Positions 34,626 to 47,047 of a stretch of DNA of 64,000 nt are shown one piece after another. Every line of letters begins with the position of its first letter. Within the stretch, counting starts at the first letter, position 1. Source of the stretch: Orobanche coerulescens (lineage: Eukaryota > Streptophyta > Magnoliopsida > Lamiales > Orobanchaceae); the NCBI GenBank assembly GCA_033398695.1, contig CM065815.1:105552501-105616500 (forward strand). The letters run 5' to 3'. Position numbers and translations under genes: made by a program. Under the pieces are notes generated by a model. The model saw nothing but the letters and a program-made list of their open reading frames with translations. It did not search any database and was not told the origin of the DNA.

Positions 34626-36540
34626 AGACCAACCCTACATAAACCATAACTCCTCATTTTTACATGCATAATTATCATCCATACAGTGAATACGTGCCTG
34701 TCCCACGTACATCTCGCAACAAAGGACCTAAGAAGTCCTACAGTAAACCAGTTACTATGAGGCAACTTTGGGTACATAAAGGTGCCACTAAAAAAAGGAC
34801 CGACCAAACAAGGGGCACCTAAATTTACTTAATTATCTACAAGATATCAATGAGTAGGACATATGGTACTTCGACAGTGGATGTTCTTGGCATATGACAG
34901 GAAATATCAACAAGTTAACCGATTATGTAGAAGAGCACGGTCCAAAACTCTGCTTCGGTGACAAATCCAAAAGACGAACAAGAGGGAAAGAGAGGCAGGT
35001 CGGTAAATTCAAAGTCACTGATGTAGCATTTGTTGAAGAGATACAGTATAACCATTTAAGCATTACACAGTTCTATGACAAATAGTTCCCGATTAAATTC
35101 TTTCAAGAAAACTATAGGGTGAAGGACATCAACACCAAACAAATTGTCCTTACAGGATCTAGATCACGTAACAGGTATGTTGCTGATTAGATTCCTACAG
35201 GTATTGTAGTCAATTATTTCACTATCAAAGACACTGCAGATCAAAGCTGGCTATGACATAAGAGGATGTCTTACGTCAACTTCAAGACCATCAATAAGTT
35301 AACACGATAGGAAATGGTCAAAGGTTTTCTAGATGTTTTATTTCATAAGAATAATTTATGTCGACCCTGCCAGAAAGAAAAACAAGCCAAGACATTCATG
35401 AAGAGCAAATCATTTCTATCAACTCAGAGGGTCCTATTTAAATATGGATCTATATGGCTTTATAACCCCTGTCAGTCTGGGAGATAAGAAATATTATTGT
35501 GTTATTGTTGATGATTTTCCCAGGTACACCTAGACAATCTTCTTGAAAAAAGAAGAAAGAAACAACCACAAAGCTTTTAGAGTACCTAAAAAAGCTACAG
35601 AATGAGAAAAGGCTGAGCATTGCATCTATTTGGTCCGGCAAAGGCACAAAATTCACAAATCGCTTCAGAGACCAATACTGTATGGAGAATGGCATATAAC
35701 ATAGATATCCAGTAGCCCGAACTCCACAACAAAATGGTATTGCCGAAAGAAAGAATATGATGCCGAAGGAAGCCACCAGAACGATGATTGCTGAAAGCAA
35801 GTTACCACAACATTTTTGGGGTGAAGTAATAAATACAACATGTTATACGAAAAATTGTTGTGTCATCAACAAACACCACAACAAAGCCGCATGTGAGGTA
35901 TGGAATGATAAAACTCCTATGGTTGTATATTTTCATATCTTTTGTTGCATGTGTTATATTTTTAATAATCAGAATCATCAGTGCAATACCTTTAATGAGA
36001 AATCTAGTGAAGGATTCATTCATTGAGTATTCTAGTCAAAAAAGCATTTAGGATCTTCAATAAGAGAAAACTGATAATTGAGGAGTCAGTCCATGTTGTG
36101 TTTGATGAACCTCATTGTGATCCTACATGTATAGATGGTTTAGCTCAGGAACCTTATCCATTAAACAAATTCACAGACCCAGGTAGAACCTGTCACCTCT
36201 CTAAAAATCAATCATGTATCTATAAGAACAGAAGAACAGGCTGCGTAAGCTGAGGCTGAGCCTATAGTGCAAGAGGACAAAACAATGGATACGTTATTAG
36301 AACCTAACAGAATATGGTTAAGAGATCACCCACATGAAGTGTTGATTGGTGATATTGATGTCGGAGTTACCACAAGAAGGAAAATATAGAGTACACAAGG
36401 TGATGTACTATGTACACAGGAGGCAACAAAGTCAGAACCTGACATGACCGAGATCCCTAAAGAGAGGTGAGGAGTCAGTTGTGAAGAGAGTACCAAGAGA
36501 AATGTATAAATTATTGGCCACGACATTTCTGAAAAGGGGT
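34626..36540 (+). pseudogene. Protease-integrase remnant of the old copia element
   Basis: Continues the plus-strand element interrupted at 19978. Protease FDSGCSWHMTG is at about 34867-34900, then GKFKVTDVAFVEEIQYNHLS and, after stops, the pre-integrase MSYVNFKTINKLTR near 35262. Integrase fragments follow (KEATRTMIAESKLPQHFWGE at 35763-35822; NKHHNKAACEVWNDKTPMV), then WLRDHPHEVLIGDI near 36315-36360. Stops and frameshifts are frequent. RT and RNase H are absent, so the element was truncated at about 36400-36540. Similarity to the young copia pol is high enough to align by eye. Confidence 0.83.
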
Positions 36541-36650
36541 TTTATACCTATGTTTTCCGGTTTATTCTAATTAACCGCCAATTTTTAGAATTTTACTGAT
36601 GGTCCCCAAACAGTTTTAGTTATATTCAATTCAGTCTAGATTAAGTAATA
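36541..36650. other. Short unassigned spacer
   Basis: No coding or repeat signal; ends in the TA used as target by the MITE. Confidence 0.4.
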
Positions 36651-36967
36651 CTTCCTACGTCCCAGACTCAATTGCTACCTTTTTCTGGGCACGGGTATTA
36701 ATGTTAGAGTTGTTTATTAGTATTGTGTGTAATAAAGTGATATTTTAAGAGGGGTAATAATGGAAATCTGAAATCATATTAGTATTATTTATTAGTATTG
36801 TGTGTTTAATTGGGTGGGTCCATAATGATATTTTATGGTAAATAGATGATCATTGGGGGTGTATATTTAGAGGGAATGATTGGTTTATTTCCTTTTATAG
36901 TAAGTAGTAGTTATGTATGGGACGGATCAAAATGGAAAGGTAGCAGTTAAGTATAGAACGGAGGGAG
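36651..36967. mobile_element. Stowaway-like (Tc1/mariner) MITE, 317 bp
   Basis: Begins CTTCCTACGTCCCAGACTCA and ends GAACGGAGGGAG; the reverse complement of the end is CTCCCTCCGTTC, so the termini are inverted repeats of Stowaway type. TA is present on both sides (36649-36650 and 36968-36969), the expected target duplication. Inner TIR parts also match (TTGCTACC against GGTAGCAG). AT-rich, no coding capacity, depends on a mariner transposase elsewhere. Confidence 0.83.
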
Positions 36968-36969
36968 TA

Positions 36970-37589
36970 CTAAATTATATATGTACCCCTTAATAATCTA
37001 TTTAAATTCAGTCTTGACTAATGCATGTTGAAGATTCAATCACATAATATTTGTTTAAGATATTAGTTATATATTAATTGAAGCAAATACTTACACACTA
37101 GTATCAAAACTGTGTTTAGATAATAGCGTGGATTTTGAGAAGTAGGAGCATACATCACAATGCATTGCCTGGTCAATATTCTGCATATTTAAGGTGGGAA
37201 AATCTAATTCAAGTACTCTTAATGATCAAGATTATATTTATTGTGCAATAAATTCTATGATTTTAAAATGCTACGATTCGCCTTCGGGCAGTATGATTTG
37301 CCTTTTGGTAGTAAGATTCGCCTACATGCAGTAAGATTTGTCGAGCATAACTATGTGCACAATGAGTCCCACGACAGTAAGTTGGAAAGATTCGGTCGGG
37401 GTATCGTTCACGATGCCGGGATCCAAGAATCTTTGGGGAAACCCATGGTACAGTATGGTGAAATATTTTCTAGTGGTGATCAAGAGCATTATCCATTATT
37501 GCTAATGATATGAGCTAATATGCCCCACTGAGTTATCAATAACTCACCTCTTTTATATTTTCCCCTTTCAGGTTAGACAAAGTTGGAGC
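36970..37589. other. Unassigned sequence with a 20-bp tandem repeat
   Basis: At 37271-37345 a 20-bp unit (GTAAGATTCGCCTACATGCA type) repeats about 3.7 times. The last 80 bp (CCCCACTGAGTTATCAATAACTCACC then a pyrimidine run and CAGGTTAGAC) resemble the polyadenylation part of a plus-strand gypsy LTR. If so, element C inserted there at 37590. No gene is supported. Confidence 0.4.
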
Positions 37590-37605
37590 TGTAACACCCC
37601 CAAAT

Positions 37606-39567
37606 TGTAACACCCCCAAGTTATTCAGGGAACATTACATCGCCGTGAGCCCCACCGTGGGACCCACAAGGCTAAACATACGCGGAACTATAAATTTTTG
37701 ACCGAGAAGGTCTACATACAATGGAATGAAGAACAATACAAGGGGTATTCAAAACATGTCCAACGTATCCAAAGACATCACAACACAAATCAATACCTCG
37801 GCAAACACAGGCCGGAACATCAAGGAAAATGGAAAACAATACTCGAGTATTCAATAACCATTCCAGTACAATAACACTGAATGGAGAACACAAAACATAA
37901 CCAGAGGAAAGACACAGTATCACACTTGCCCATCATGTTCATGCCGACCGATACCTGCCTGTCCGCTCTCCTGGAACCTGAAATACATAAAAAGTATGAA
38001 ACACAATACTCCTAGACAATAAAGTAAAGGTAACCGTCAATTCATCAATTCAAGACTAGTATTCCGGAATAACTAAATCTCATAGCATCACATCAATACA
38101 TATATGAATACCGTGGAACCGCACCAGAGGCTACGGAACCCTCAGAGGACTCGTCGGTCCATCCCAGAGTGGTTCGTTCAGATCATCCGTGGAATCGCAC
38201 CAAGAGGCTACGAAACCCTCAGGTGACCCGTCGGCCCGCCCCAGAGTGGATATAAATAATCATGCCATTAATATATCTTACTTCCAAAGTCGAGAACGTA
38301 CAATCATAAATATATACTTGCCTTTGAGACATCGAGAAATTGAACGGAAAAAGGGTAAGAGTTCGTTAGGTCCAAGAACGTGCTTCCGGCACCTAAACGA
38401 TTCACAAGGAATATGATAATCAATTATCCATACTCAAATTACACGAAGAGACTCCCGAAACCCGTTTATGATTCATGAAAATACACGGATAAACATCTAG
38501 AGGTTGGAAAATCGTCCAAACCCTCACAAGTCCGAAAATGGGCACAATCCAATCCATAAAATCATAGGAAAAGCATGCATATGGGATAGATACATCATAA
38601 TCTCAAGGTCCTCAAGCTTCAAAATGGATAAATCAGACGAATCTACGAAAAACCCCAAAATTCCCAAAAATAGGGTTCTAAGGATTTTTACCTTGATTCG
38701 GACATTAGGATGGATTAGATGTTGTGAAATCCTTGTTCTCCAACCAAATATGTTGTTGTTAGAAGAAAGATCGCTTCCAATCTCCTAAAATCGTCTCTCC
38801 CGAGATGCTCCCGTCGGAAATGAGTGAAGAGGATGAAAAATGACGACATGAAAGTCAACTGTCCAATATATATCCGCCCAGTCTAGCGCACGCTACGCCT
38901 CCTTCATTAGCGTGCGCTAGTGAGGTCACTGGGTAGTCCAGTGGCTTCTGCCGGCCCCATTAGCGTGCGCTAATCACCTTACTCTAGCGTGCGCTAGCCA
39001 AAAAGTGGCGTCCAGTAACTGGAGTCCAGAACCTACTGTCCTCAGCCCTGCTCAACCCTTAGCGTGCGCTACCGCTATGGCTTAGCGTGCGTTATGCAAC
39101 GGCTTTACCGTGCGCTAGCCGAAGCCTAGCATACCTTACCTGATAGTCCAGAAAACCTGACAACCTCACTGCCTCTGCCGACCAGCCCGTTAGCGTGCGC
39201 TACGAATGGATGTTAGCATGCGCTACTAACCACGAATAGCGTGCGCTAACGAACTCCTAGCGCGCGTTAACTGTCAGTCCAGAGAGCAGTCTGGGTTATT
39301 GGTTCTATCCTGACTGGTCTCTTAGCGCGCGCTATAGCTCAAAACTAGCATGCGCTATTCACACAAAATTAGCGTGCGTTAGCCTAGGCCTAGCGTGCGC
39401 TATTTCTCTAGCCCAGAACACTTTCGCAAGGTCTAAACAACACGATCATGACCCAAACAAGATACGGAACTTAATAACAATATCAACAACATCACCAAGA
39501 GTTTACAGAGCGACAAAATAAGAAGAACGGCAAGGTCAAACAGTCAATAAAAAGTACGTGTATTACA
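37606..39567 (-). repeat. Solo LTR E (1962 bp) inside the 3' LTR of element C
   Basis: TGTAACACCCCC at 37606 and GTATTACA at 39567, with a perfect 5-bp duplication CAAAT at 37601-37605 and 39568-39572. No internal sequence, so a former full element recombined between its LTRs. It contains a 78-bp tandem pair (38110 and 38188), a TATA-like TATATAT at 38864-38870 and a palindrome array at 38884-39402. Confidence 0.9.
38884..39402. repeat. Palindrome array of LTR E, 16 copies
   Basis: 12-mers start at 38884, 38908; 38961, 38985; then three groups of four: 39060, 39083, 39106, 39127; 39191, 39214, 39237, 39258; 39323, 39346, 39370, 39391. Spacing inside groups is 21-24; group starts are 131 and 132 bp apart. 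Spacers share AGTCCAG and CTGCC elements. Confidence 0.92.
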
Positions 39568-39572
39568 CAAAT

Positions 39573-42455
39573 CATTCAGAGATATTACACGTTGTAGACC
39601 CTTTCATCAAGGATCTACCAGGATGGTAACAAAAATCAAATATCTCAACATCACCTTTAAGGCTAAAAAATGACTCAGTAGACCGATTTGGTCTTTCAAT
39701 AATACATACAACTCAATCTCAATACATGCCCACGCAGGGGTCAAAATATTACACACTTCCATACAACGGGTAAAACACTGCAGCGGAAATAAAGTACAAT
39801 CAAACCAATACGACATCGTATGGATCCTCATGTGATTAGTATCGATCATCTTTCATCATCCTTCATGTCGACCCTGTGTTATGCTCCCCAAAACCTGAAT
39901 GCAAAACAGACATCCACCCCCCGATTACTCGGGGGTTAGCAAAATCCCACTATCTTGCTAGTGCAAGTACATAATCATACGAAGTGTAACAAACAAATAG
40001 AAATCAAGAATTGGGTATGACAATTAACTATCAAAGCCTTCCCGAGAGGTTTTATTAATTAGAAAGCAATCAGTGAAGTGTTTGAAAATAAATTAATCAT
40101 CTCGGGGATTTTTAAAAGTAGAAACCTTATTGGACCTCAAGTCCTTAGTTAAAAGAAAACACTTCAAGACGAATGGGTCTCGGCCTAAAATCACTTTTCG
40201 TAAAACGACCTTTACAAATCCGTTGGGATTTCATCCCAAATCTCATCAAATCACAGTACGCGAGAACAATGGCAAGGTCCATTTTCCAACATCAAAACCC
40301 CACAACTAAAGGACTAAACACATACGACAAAATACTCTAGTGCCATCCTAGCCAAGTAGGCCAAATGAACAACTTACCTATTACACACTTAGTCAATGCA
40401 TGCAATCATCAAATCACCGTTCAAAAACACTCGTTTCTGGAAACGACAATATCGAAACACATTGTAAAATGCACCACAATTAACCGAGGACCCACGCCTC
40501 TATGGACCCCTACCGAGACCCCATCAGATCAAACCCGTAGTGGTTAAAAGCAAGCTTGTGGACCCACGCCTCTGTGGACACCTACCGAGACCCCGTCGGA
40601 TCTAACCCGTAGTGATCATATACACACACATCACTCATGCAATACTAATATGCTAAGAATGTAAGTTCATTAAGAATACTCACTAGAGATGGCCACTTAC
40701 CCGACACCATTATCATACTCATCACAACACCTCCATCATGAACAATCAATCACAACATAACAACACAATTAACATGGAATACACGATTCCATAACTTTAA
40801 ACAAGCAGGGGTATCATCAAAGACTAATCAATTCACACGAATTATATTCACGAGGTTAGAACAACCATCGTAAAACCAACATGTAAACTCTATTTGCAGG
40901 ACACAAATGGCATAAGTAAATACTTGCCTCGATACTACGATCGAAACGAAACGATGAACGGGATGCGGTCGGGCAGCCCTAAACTCCTGAACACAATCAA
41001 GAATACAATAGCACCGCGAACACTACGAGAATAACACCACACAAATTGCCAACAAAAAATGGAGATCAACTCAGAAATCCTCAAGCACCTATAATTCTCC
41101 GGAAGAACAACAAAAACATGATTACGTCAAGGATCAAGACCAAAACAACGGAGATCACACCAAACTATCGAAGGAAAACTCATTCGAACATTTAATCGAA
41201 CATTTAATGTTCAGTACACCTCAAGAACACCGAAATTACCATTTCGGTTGAAACGAACCGAAGATATGGATATACAATCCAGAAAACATGTTTAACAACA
41301 TCATTTGACAACAATTGGTTTATCAAAACCAAATGGAAAACGAAATCAAGAATAAAACCCCCAAAAAGTCAACTCTAGGGAATCAAGAAAAATACCTTGA
41401 TCCGGCGAAGAACAATGGATTAAATGATATTAAACACACATAAATCCATCCCAAAATGATGTTTGAAGATGGAGGTCGCTCCAGATCTTCCTCGAGGCTT
41501 GTCCCGTCGACCGGTAGTGAAAAGGAGAGAAAAAGAAAGAGAAATGAGAAAGAAAGCCTGATGTCCAGTATTTATACTGGACAGTTTATTAGCGTGCGCT
41601 AAACACCATTAGCGCGTGCTAACGGGGTCAACCCTCCAAAACATGCTGCTTGCAACACTGTTAGCATGCGCTAGCCAATAAGCATAGCATGCGCTAACGA
41701 GTCACGGGTCCAGTCCAGTGACTCCTGGACAAATCTACACCTACCAGGTAGCGTGCGCTAGACAGGATACTATCTACCAAGCTTAACGTGCGCTAACGAG
41801 ACTCCAGTCCCAGTCCAGTAGATCCTGGACTGCCTCGAACTACCAGTTAGCGTGCGCTACCAAACCCATAGCGTGGGCTAACTGCTGCACCTTAGCGCGC
41901 GCTAACCACCCGGATGTAGCGTGTGCTAACGACTCAGAAATAACAGGAACATTTCCCTCAAAAATGGGTACGACGACGGATTTCTCCGATCGAATCTTCA
42001 AGTTCAAGATACACACGGAAAGCTCCAGAATATGATCATACTAAGAGCTTGAGATCAATTCAAACTCAAACGCGACCATGAAAAGGGTCAAGACAACAAA
42101 TACGAATGTGGATGCCCACAACTTTGGGAAATTACAAAATAGCCCAAAATGCCCGAAAATCACGATATGTGATCGAATAACCAAACCAAAGCTCACAACA
42201 CGTATAACAAAGATAAACGGACTTACGGGGAACACAAAACAACAGTTTCGAATGAGATTCGCAAGAATCGAACTCAAATGCGGAAAAGTCGCCAAAAAGC
42301 ATGGAACTCAGCAAAAAGACAACGAAACGAGCTCGAATGTCAAAAAGTGTAGAATGAATCATTCTCATAATGACGAAACGGTCACAGGCGAGCTATTAAA
42401 CGGACTCTTTCCAAAAAAAGAAATTTACCAAAAATCGAAAATTGCGGATATTACA
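39573..42455 (-). repeat. Main part of the 3' LTR of element C
   Basis: Follows the CAAAT duplication with CATTCAGAGATATTACACG and ends GCGGATATTACA at 42455. It matches the 5' LTR from 44956 over about 2 kb. It has a 73-bp tandem pair (about 40488 and 40560), a CCCCCCGATTACTCGGGGG hairpin near 39920, a TATTTATAC TATA-like site near 41569 and an array at 41590-41928. Confidence 0.85.
41590..41928. repeat. Palindrome array of LTR C, 10 copies
   Basis: 12-mers start at 41590, 41610; 41662, 41685; 41749, 41784; and a group of four 41848, 41869, 41893, 41917 (21, 24, 24). Spacers carry CCAGTCCAGTGACTCCTGGAC-like sequence twice, as in LTR E. Confidence 0.88.
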
Positions 42456-42495
42456 TACTACCCTCCTTAAAAGAAGTTTCGTCCCGAAACTTAAA
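42456..42495 (-). other. Polypurine tract of element C
   Basis: On the minus strand a TTTCGGGACGAAACTTC block and a purine run AAGGAGGGTAGTA lead into TGTAATATCC. Same layout as in gypsy-1, D and F. Confidence 0.75.
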
Positions 42496-43424
42496 AAAAG
42501 TAGGGAGGAGAAATATCCCACCAGGAACATCTCAACCAGATACACAAGAACCGCGTAACTTACGCCCATCGGCGAAACGTTACAAGAAACGCAAAGGAAC
42601 ATACGGCGTGGAAACATACTCAGCGACGACCATCACAATGCCACAAGCAGGGGCATAACACCATCAACAAGTGCCAAACATCACCAAACAGGCAACGAAA
42701 TCAAGTCAATTGTTCGAACAATCACCAAAATAGGAGGTACTAATTATAAGAAAACATGCACAGTCAACAGAACAAAAAATAAACACAAACGATCCGCAAG
42801 GATAACCACAAACGATTCGTACTACATCGTAATTCTCAAAACCCACTATAGGCATCTTCGTGTCTTGCCAGAGCAGATACGCAAACTCGACCCTCAATCC
42901 TCTCAGTTACCATCTTGTAATGCACAGCTCGGTGACCCATCTGGCCACACTCGAAACAACTAACTAATGGGTAACGACAATTTTGCACGCTACGAGATCA
43001 AGCAATCAACAATCGGACAACCACGATTGAACATCAATGATCGGACAACACGATCGAACATAATGATCGAACAAAAATGGTCGAATAACAACGACCGAAG
43101 AATAATGATCGAACACCAACGATTGAACAACAATGATCGAACAACAACGGTCGAAAAACGACCCCGAAGTTCACACTTTAACTCAAGATATTAAAAGAAC
43201 TTGTAGAAACTATGACGTTAATTTCGAACAAGGTTCACAAGAATCGAACTGAACTCGGAAAAGTCACAATGATAAATAGATTGATCCGAAACAAGGTCAC
43301 AACCCTTTCAAACGATGACAACCGAGATACCGAACAAGTTCAGGAAGTATCAACGAACACGAGCGAGTCGATTGAATTGAGAAGGAGAAAATGCAGAAGT
43401 CGAAAATAATACGGGTATTACATT
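42496..43424 (-). pseudogene. Collapsed internal segment 1 of element C
   Basis: On the minus strand a nucleocapsid knuckle remnant CFECGQMGHRAVHY (last Cys lost) is readable at about 42905-42962. No pol sequence lies between it and the PPT. From about 43205 to 43424 the sequence resembles an LTR end (AAGAATCGAACTGAACTCGGAAAAGTC against a similar block at 42262) and ends GGGTATTACA. So a second, degraded LTR tail sits inside the internal region. Confidence 0.5.
43010..43156. repeat. Imperfect minisatellite, unit about 15-16 bp
   Basis: Units of the AATGATCGAACAACAA type repeat about nine times with changes. No coding function visible. Confidence 0.65.
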
Positions 43425-44938
43425 CGACCCCTTATAAAAGAAGTGTCGTCCCCAAAACTCACAACAACGGAAGCAAGGTAACAACAGAACAGGTAACCGA
43501 CAGAAACATCTTTCAAAGGCCTCTCAAAGTCGATCCTGATATCTGTGCTGAAGTTCGTACTTGGAAGACTCGGTAACGAACTCGCAAAACTGGATTTTGT
43601 GCCCCTCGAGTCCACACTTATAATCTGCTACTAGCGGGGAAGGACAATTTGCACGTACATGCCCCGGCACATCACAGATGAAGCACCTCGGCATACCGAA
43701 AATACAACTGCTAGGTACAATGGAATATAACATTGCAAAACAACATACCGGAGATGCCATTTCAACACAACATATCAACATAAGGCAACCCACATACACA
43801 TAATCACAGCAACGACGGCATACATTCAGCGATTTCAACAGCTCGAACGATAACCAGCACACAATTACAAAACATCGTGAAACAATTACAGATGTACACA
43901 ATCATACAAACCCAAGCTCTAACAGCTTGCACAGGCGCGATTACATGCAAATCCCCACGAAGCGGCAACATTCAATACCAAACTCACACCTCTCACAGAG
44001 GGCTAACACAACAAATGCGTGGCGAACGACTCAACGCTCACACCACCAATTTAATCACAGCTCGGACTAGCACCCTAATGACAATGCGGACAACATACCT
44101 ACATTCCCGGACCGCAACCAGGAATGATACGTTTTAAAAACGAAAACCACCTTTTGAAAACAATTTTAGGAACACCAGTTGATCCCGAGTATCATATTTT
44201 GAAAAAGTAATACAACCATTGTTATCGAGACTTTGAAAAACCATCTCGCGTTTGATAAAAAAATGAGGACACCTTTCTCTTAGTGAAAAACTTTCAGAAA
44301 TATTCGACCCTCGGGTCTAAGCAAATGCGTTTCTAAATCATTGAAAATATCTCAAAATATTTTGGTCCTCAAAGTGGAATAATTTTGAAACATACAGTGG
44401 CACTAGTAGGCACCTTGAAAATACCGCGAGAAAATAATCCATTTGAAAGGTACGTCTCAAAACTTATTTTCTAAGATACTCATGGTTTTCAGAAATCCAA
44501 TAGGCCAGAATGCCCAAAACTCACACGTATCGACATTCGCTTAAACACATCATAGTACATGCATCAAATCGTTCAAAATCAAGACAAAACACGTCTTTTA
44601 CCGGAAAACAAACAGTCGATAATACATTACCAGCGACACTGCTCCTCATATAAACAAAATATGAGAGTCAAATAACCACATATCACAAAATCAAAATCCA
44701 CAGAAGGATTCCATCACTTAACAACCAATCATGCAAGTATCTCATGTCACACGAGGCATAACACAAAGAAGGGATACTTACATCTACAGGTCGCACAAAG
44801 ATGATGATCGCCCCATGATACTAATCACGACCAACAAACTCAGATGATGCGTCGCGACACAACTCAGTCGGACTAAATCCGACGAGACAAGACTCAACAG
44901 ACACAACTTGACCCAACAGCCTAGGTTTTCACAACCTA
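43425..44938 (-). pseudogene. Collapsed internal segment 2 of element C, with a second PPT-like block
   Basis: At 43425-43460 TTCGACCCCTTATAAAAGAAGTG with GTCGTCCCC repeats the PPT layout after an LTR-like TTACA end. Further in, two gag zinc knuckles are readable on the minus strand (CFICDVPGHVRANC and YKCGLEGHKIQFC, about 43585-43690). RT and integrase are absent. From about 44100 to 44790 I see only AT-rich leader-like sequence. The order suggests two truncated copies fused head to tail. Confidence 0.5.
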
Positions 44939-44955
44939 AGCTCCGATACCATTTA
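44939..44955 (-). other. Primer-binding site of element C
   Basis: On the minus strand ATGGTATCGGAGCTTAGG directly inside the 5' LTR that begins at 44956; tRNA-Met type. Confidence 0.8.
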
Positions 44956-46950
44956 TGTAAAACCACGCCGTAGACCCTTTCCTCAAGGATCTACCAGGAT
45001 GGTAACAAAAATCAAACATCTCAACATCGCCTTTAAGTCTAAAACTGACTCAATAGACCGATTTGGTCTTTAAATAATACATACAACTCAATCTCAATAC
45101 ATGCCCACGTAGGGGTCAAAACATTACACACTCCCTTACAATGGGTAAAACACTGCAGCGGAAATAAAGTACAACCAAACCAATATGACATCGTATGGAT
45201 CCTCATGTGATTAATATCGATCATATTTCATCATCCTTAATGCCGACATTGTGTAATGCTCCCCAAAACCTGAATGCAAAACAGACATCCACCCCCCGAT
45301 TACTCGGGGGTTAGCAAAATCCCACTATTTTGCTAGTGCAAGTACATAATCATACGAAGTGTAACAAACAAATAGAAATCATGAATTGGGTATGCCAATT
45401 AACTATGAAAGCCTTCCCGAGAGGTTTTATTAATTAGAAATCAATCAATGAAGTGTTTAAAAATAAATTCCTCATCTCGGGGATTTTTAAAAGTAGAAAC
45501 CTTATTGGACCTCAAGTCCTTAGTTAAATGAAAACACTTCAAGACGAATGGGTCTCGGCCTAAAATCACTTTTTGTAAAACGACCTTTACAAATCCATTG
45601 GGATTTCATCCCAAATCTCATCAAATCACAGTACGCGAGAACAATGGCAAGGTCCATTTCCAACATCAAAACCCCACAACTAAAGGACTAAACACATACG
45701 ACAAAATACTCTAGTGTCATCCTAGCTAAGTAGGACAAATGAACAACTTACCTCTTACACACTTAGTCAATGCATGCAATCCTGAAATCACCGTTCAAAA
45801 ACACTCGTTTCCGAAAACGTCAATATCGAAACACATTGTAAAATGCACCACAATTAACCGCGGACCCACGACTCTATGGACCCCTACCGAGACCCCGTTG
45901 AATCTAACCCGTAGTGGTTAAAAGCAAACTCGCGGACCCACGCCTCTGTGGACCCCTACCGAGACCCCATCGGATCTAACCCGTAGTGAGCATATACACA
46001 CACATCACTCATGTAATACTAATATGCTAAGAATGTAAGTTCTTTAAGAATACTCACTAGAGATGGCCACTTACCCGACACCGTTATCATACTCATCACA
46101 ACACCTCCATCATGAACAATCAACCACAACACAACAACACAATTAACACGGAATACACGATTCCATAACTTTAAATAAGTAGGGGTATCATTAAAGCCTA
46201 ATCAATTCACACGAATCATATTCACGAGGGTAGAACAACCATCGTAAAACCAACATGTAAACTCTATTTGAAGGACACAAATCGCATAAGAAAATACTTG
46301 CCTCGAAACCACGATCGAAACGAGACGATGAATGGGATGCGGTCGGGCAGCCCCGAACTCCTGAACACAATCAAGAATACAATAGCACCACGAATACTAC
46401 GAGAATAACACCACACGAATTGCCAACACAAAACGGAGATCAACTCGGAAATCCTCGAGCACCTATAATTCTCCAGAAAAATAACAAAAACATGATTATG
46501 TCGAGGATGAAGACCAAAAACAACGGAGATCACACCAAACTATCGAAGGAAAACTCATTCGAACATTTAATCGAACATTAAATGTTCACTACACCTCAAG
46601 AACACCGAAATTACCATTTGGATTGAAATGAACCGAAGATATGGATATACAATCCATAAAACATGTTTAACAACATCATTTGACAATAATCGATTTATCA
46701 AAACTGAATGGAAAATGAATTCAAGAATAAAACTCCCAAAAAGGCAACTCTAGGGAATCAGGAAAAATACCTTGATCCGGCGAAGAACAATGGACTAAAT
46801 GATGCTAAACATACATAAATCCATCCCAACATGATGTGTAAAGATGGAGGTCGCTCCAGATCTTCCTCAGTGGCTTGTCCCGTCGATCGGTAGTGAAAAG
46901 GAGAGAAAAAGAAATAGAAAGGAGAAAGAAAGCCTCTTGTCCAACAATTT
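44956..46950 (-). repeat. 5' LTR of element C, truncated at its outer end
   Basis: Begins TGTAAAACCACGCCGTAGACC, lacking about 25 bp present near the start of the other LTR. It aligns with 39590-41565, including the 73-bp tandem pair and the hairpin near 45295. Near 46950 it stops, in the region where the other LTR reaches its TATA box, and family D sequence begins. The part with the palindrome array is therefore missing. Confidence 0.82.
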
Positions 46951-47047
46951 ATTGGAGTGTTCTTGGTTGGTAATCCTTGAGCTTGTAATTTTCGGACTGT
47001 GTTCATTCTGGCCGGACTTCGCGAATTTTATACTAGAGAGTAGCAGT

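Larger units (their letters stand above)
37590..46950 (-). mobile_element. Element C, gypsy (Tekay-like), internally collapsed and truncated
   Basis: The 3' LTR is 37590-37605 plus 39573-42455, with solo LTR E inserted between. The internal region is 42456-44955, only about 2.5 kb, and lacks RT and integrase. The 5' LTR is 44956 to about 46950, where it ends abruptly against family D. PPT at the left LTR and PBS next to the right LTR fix the minus orientation. It starts TGTAACACCCC at 37590. Confidence 0.78.

Noticed and set aside
42041..42470. Frames of 84-130 codons at the end of LTR C
   Set aside because: Low-complexity translation of an LTR; not kept in the partner region.
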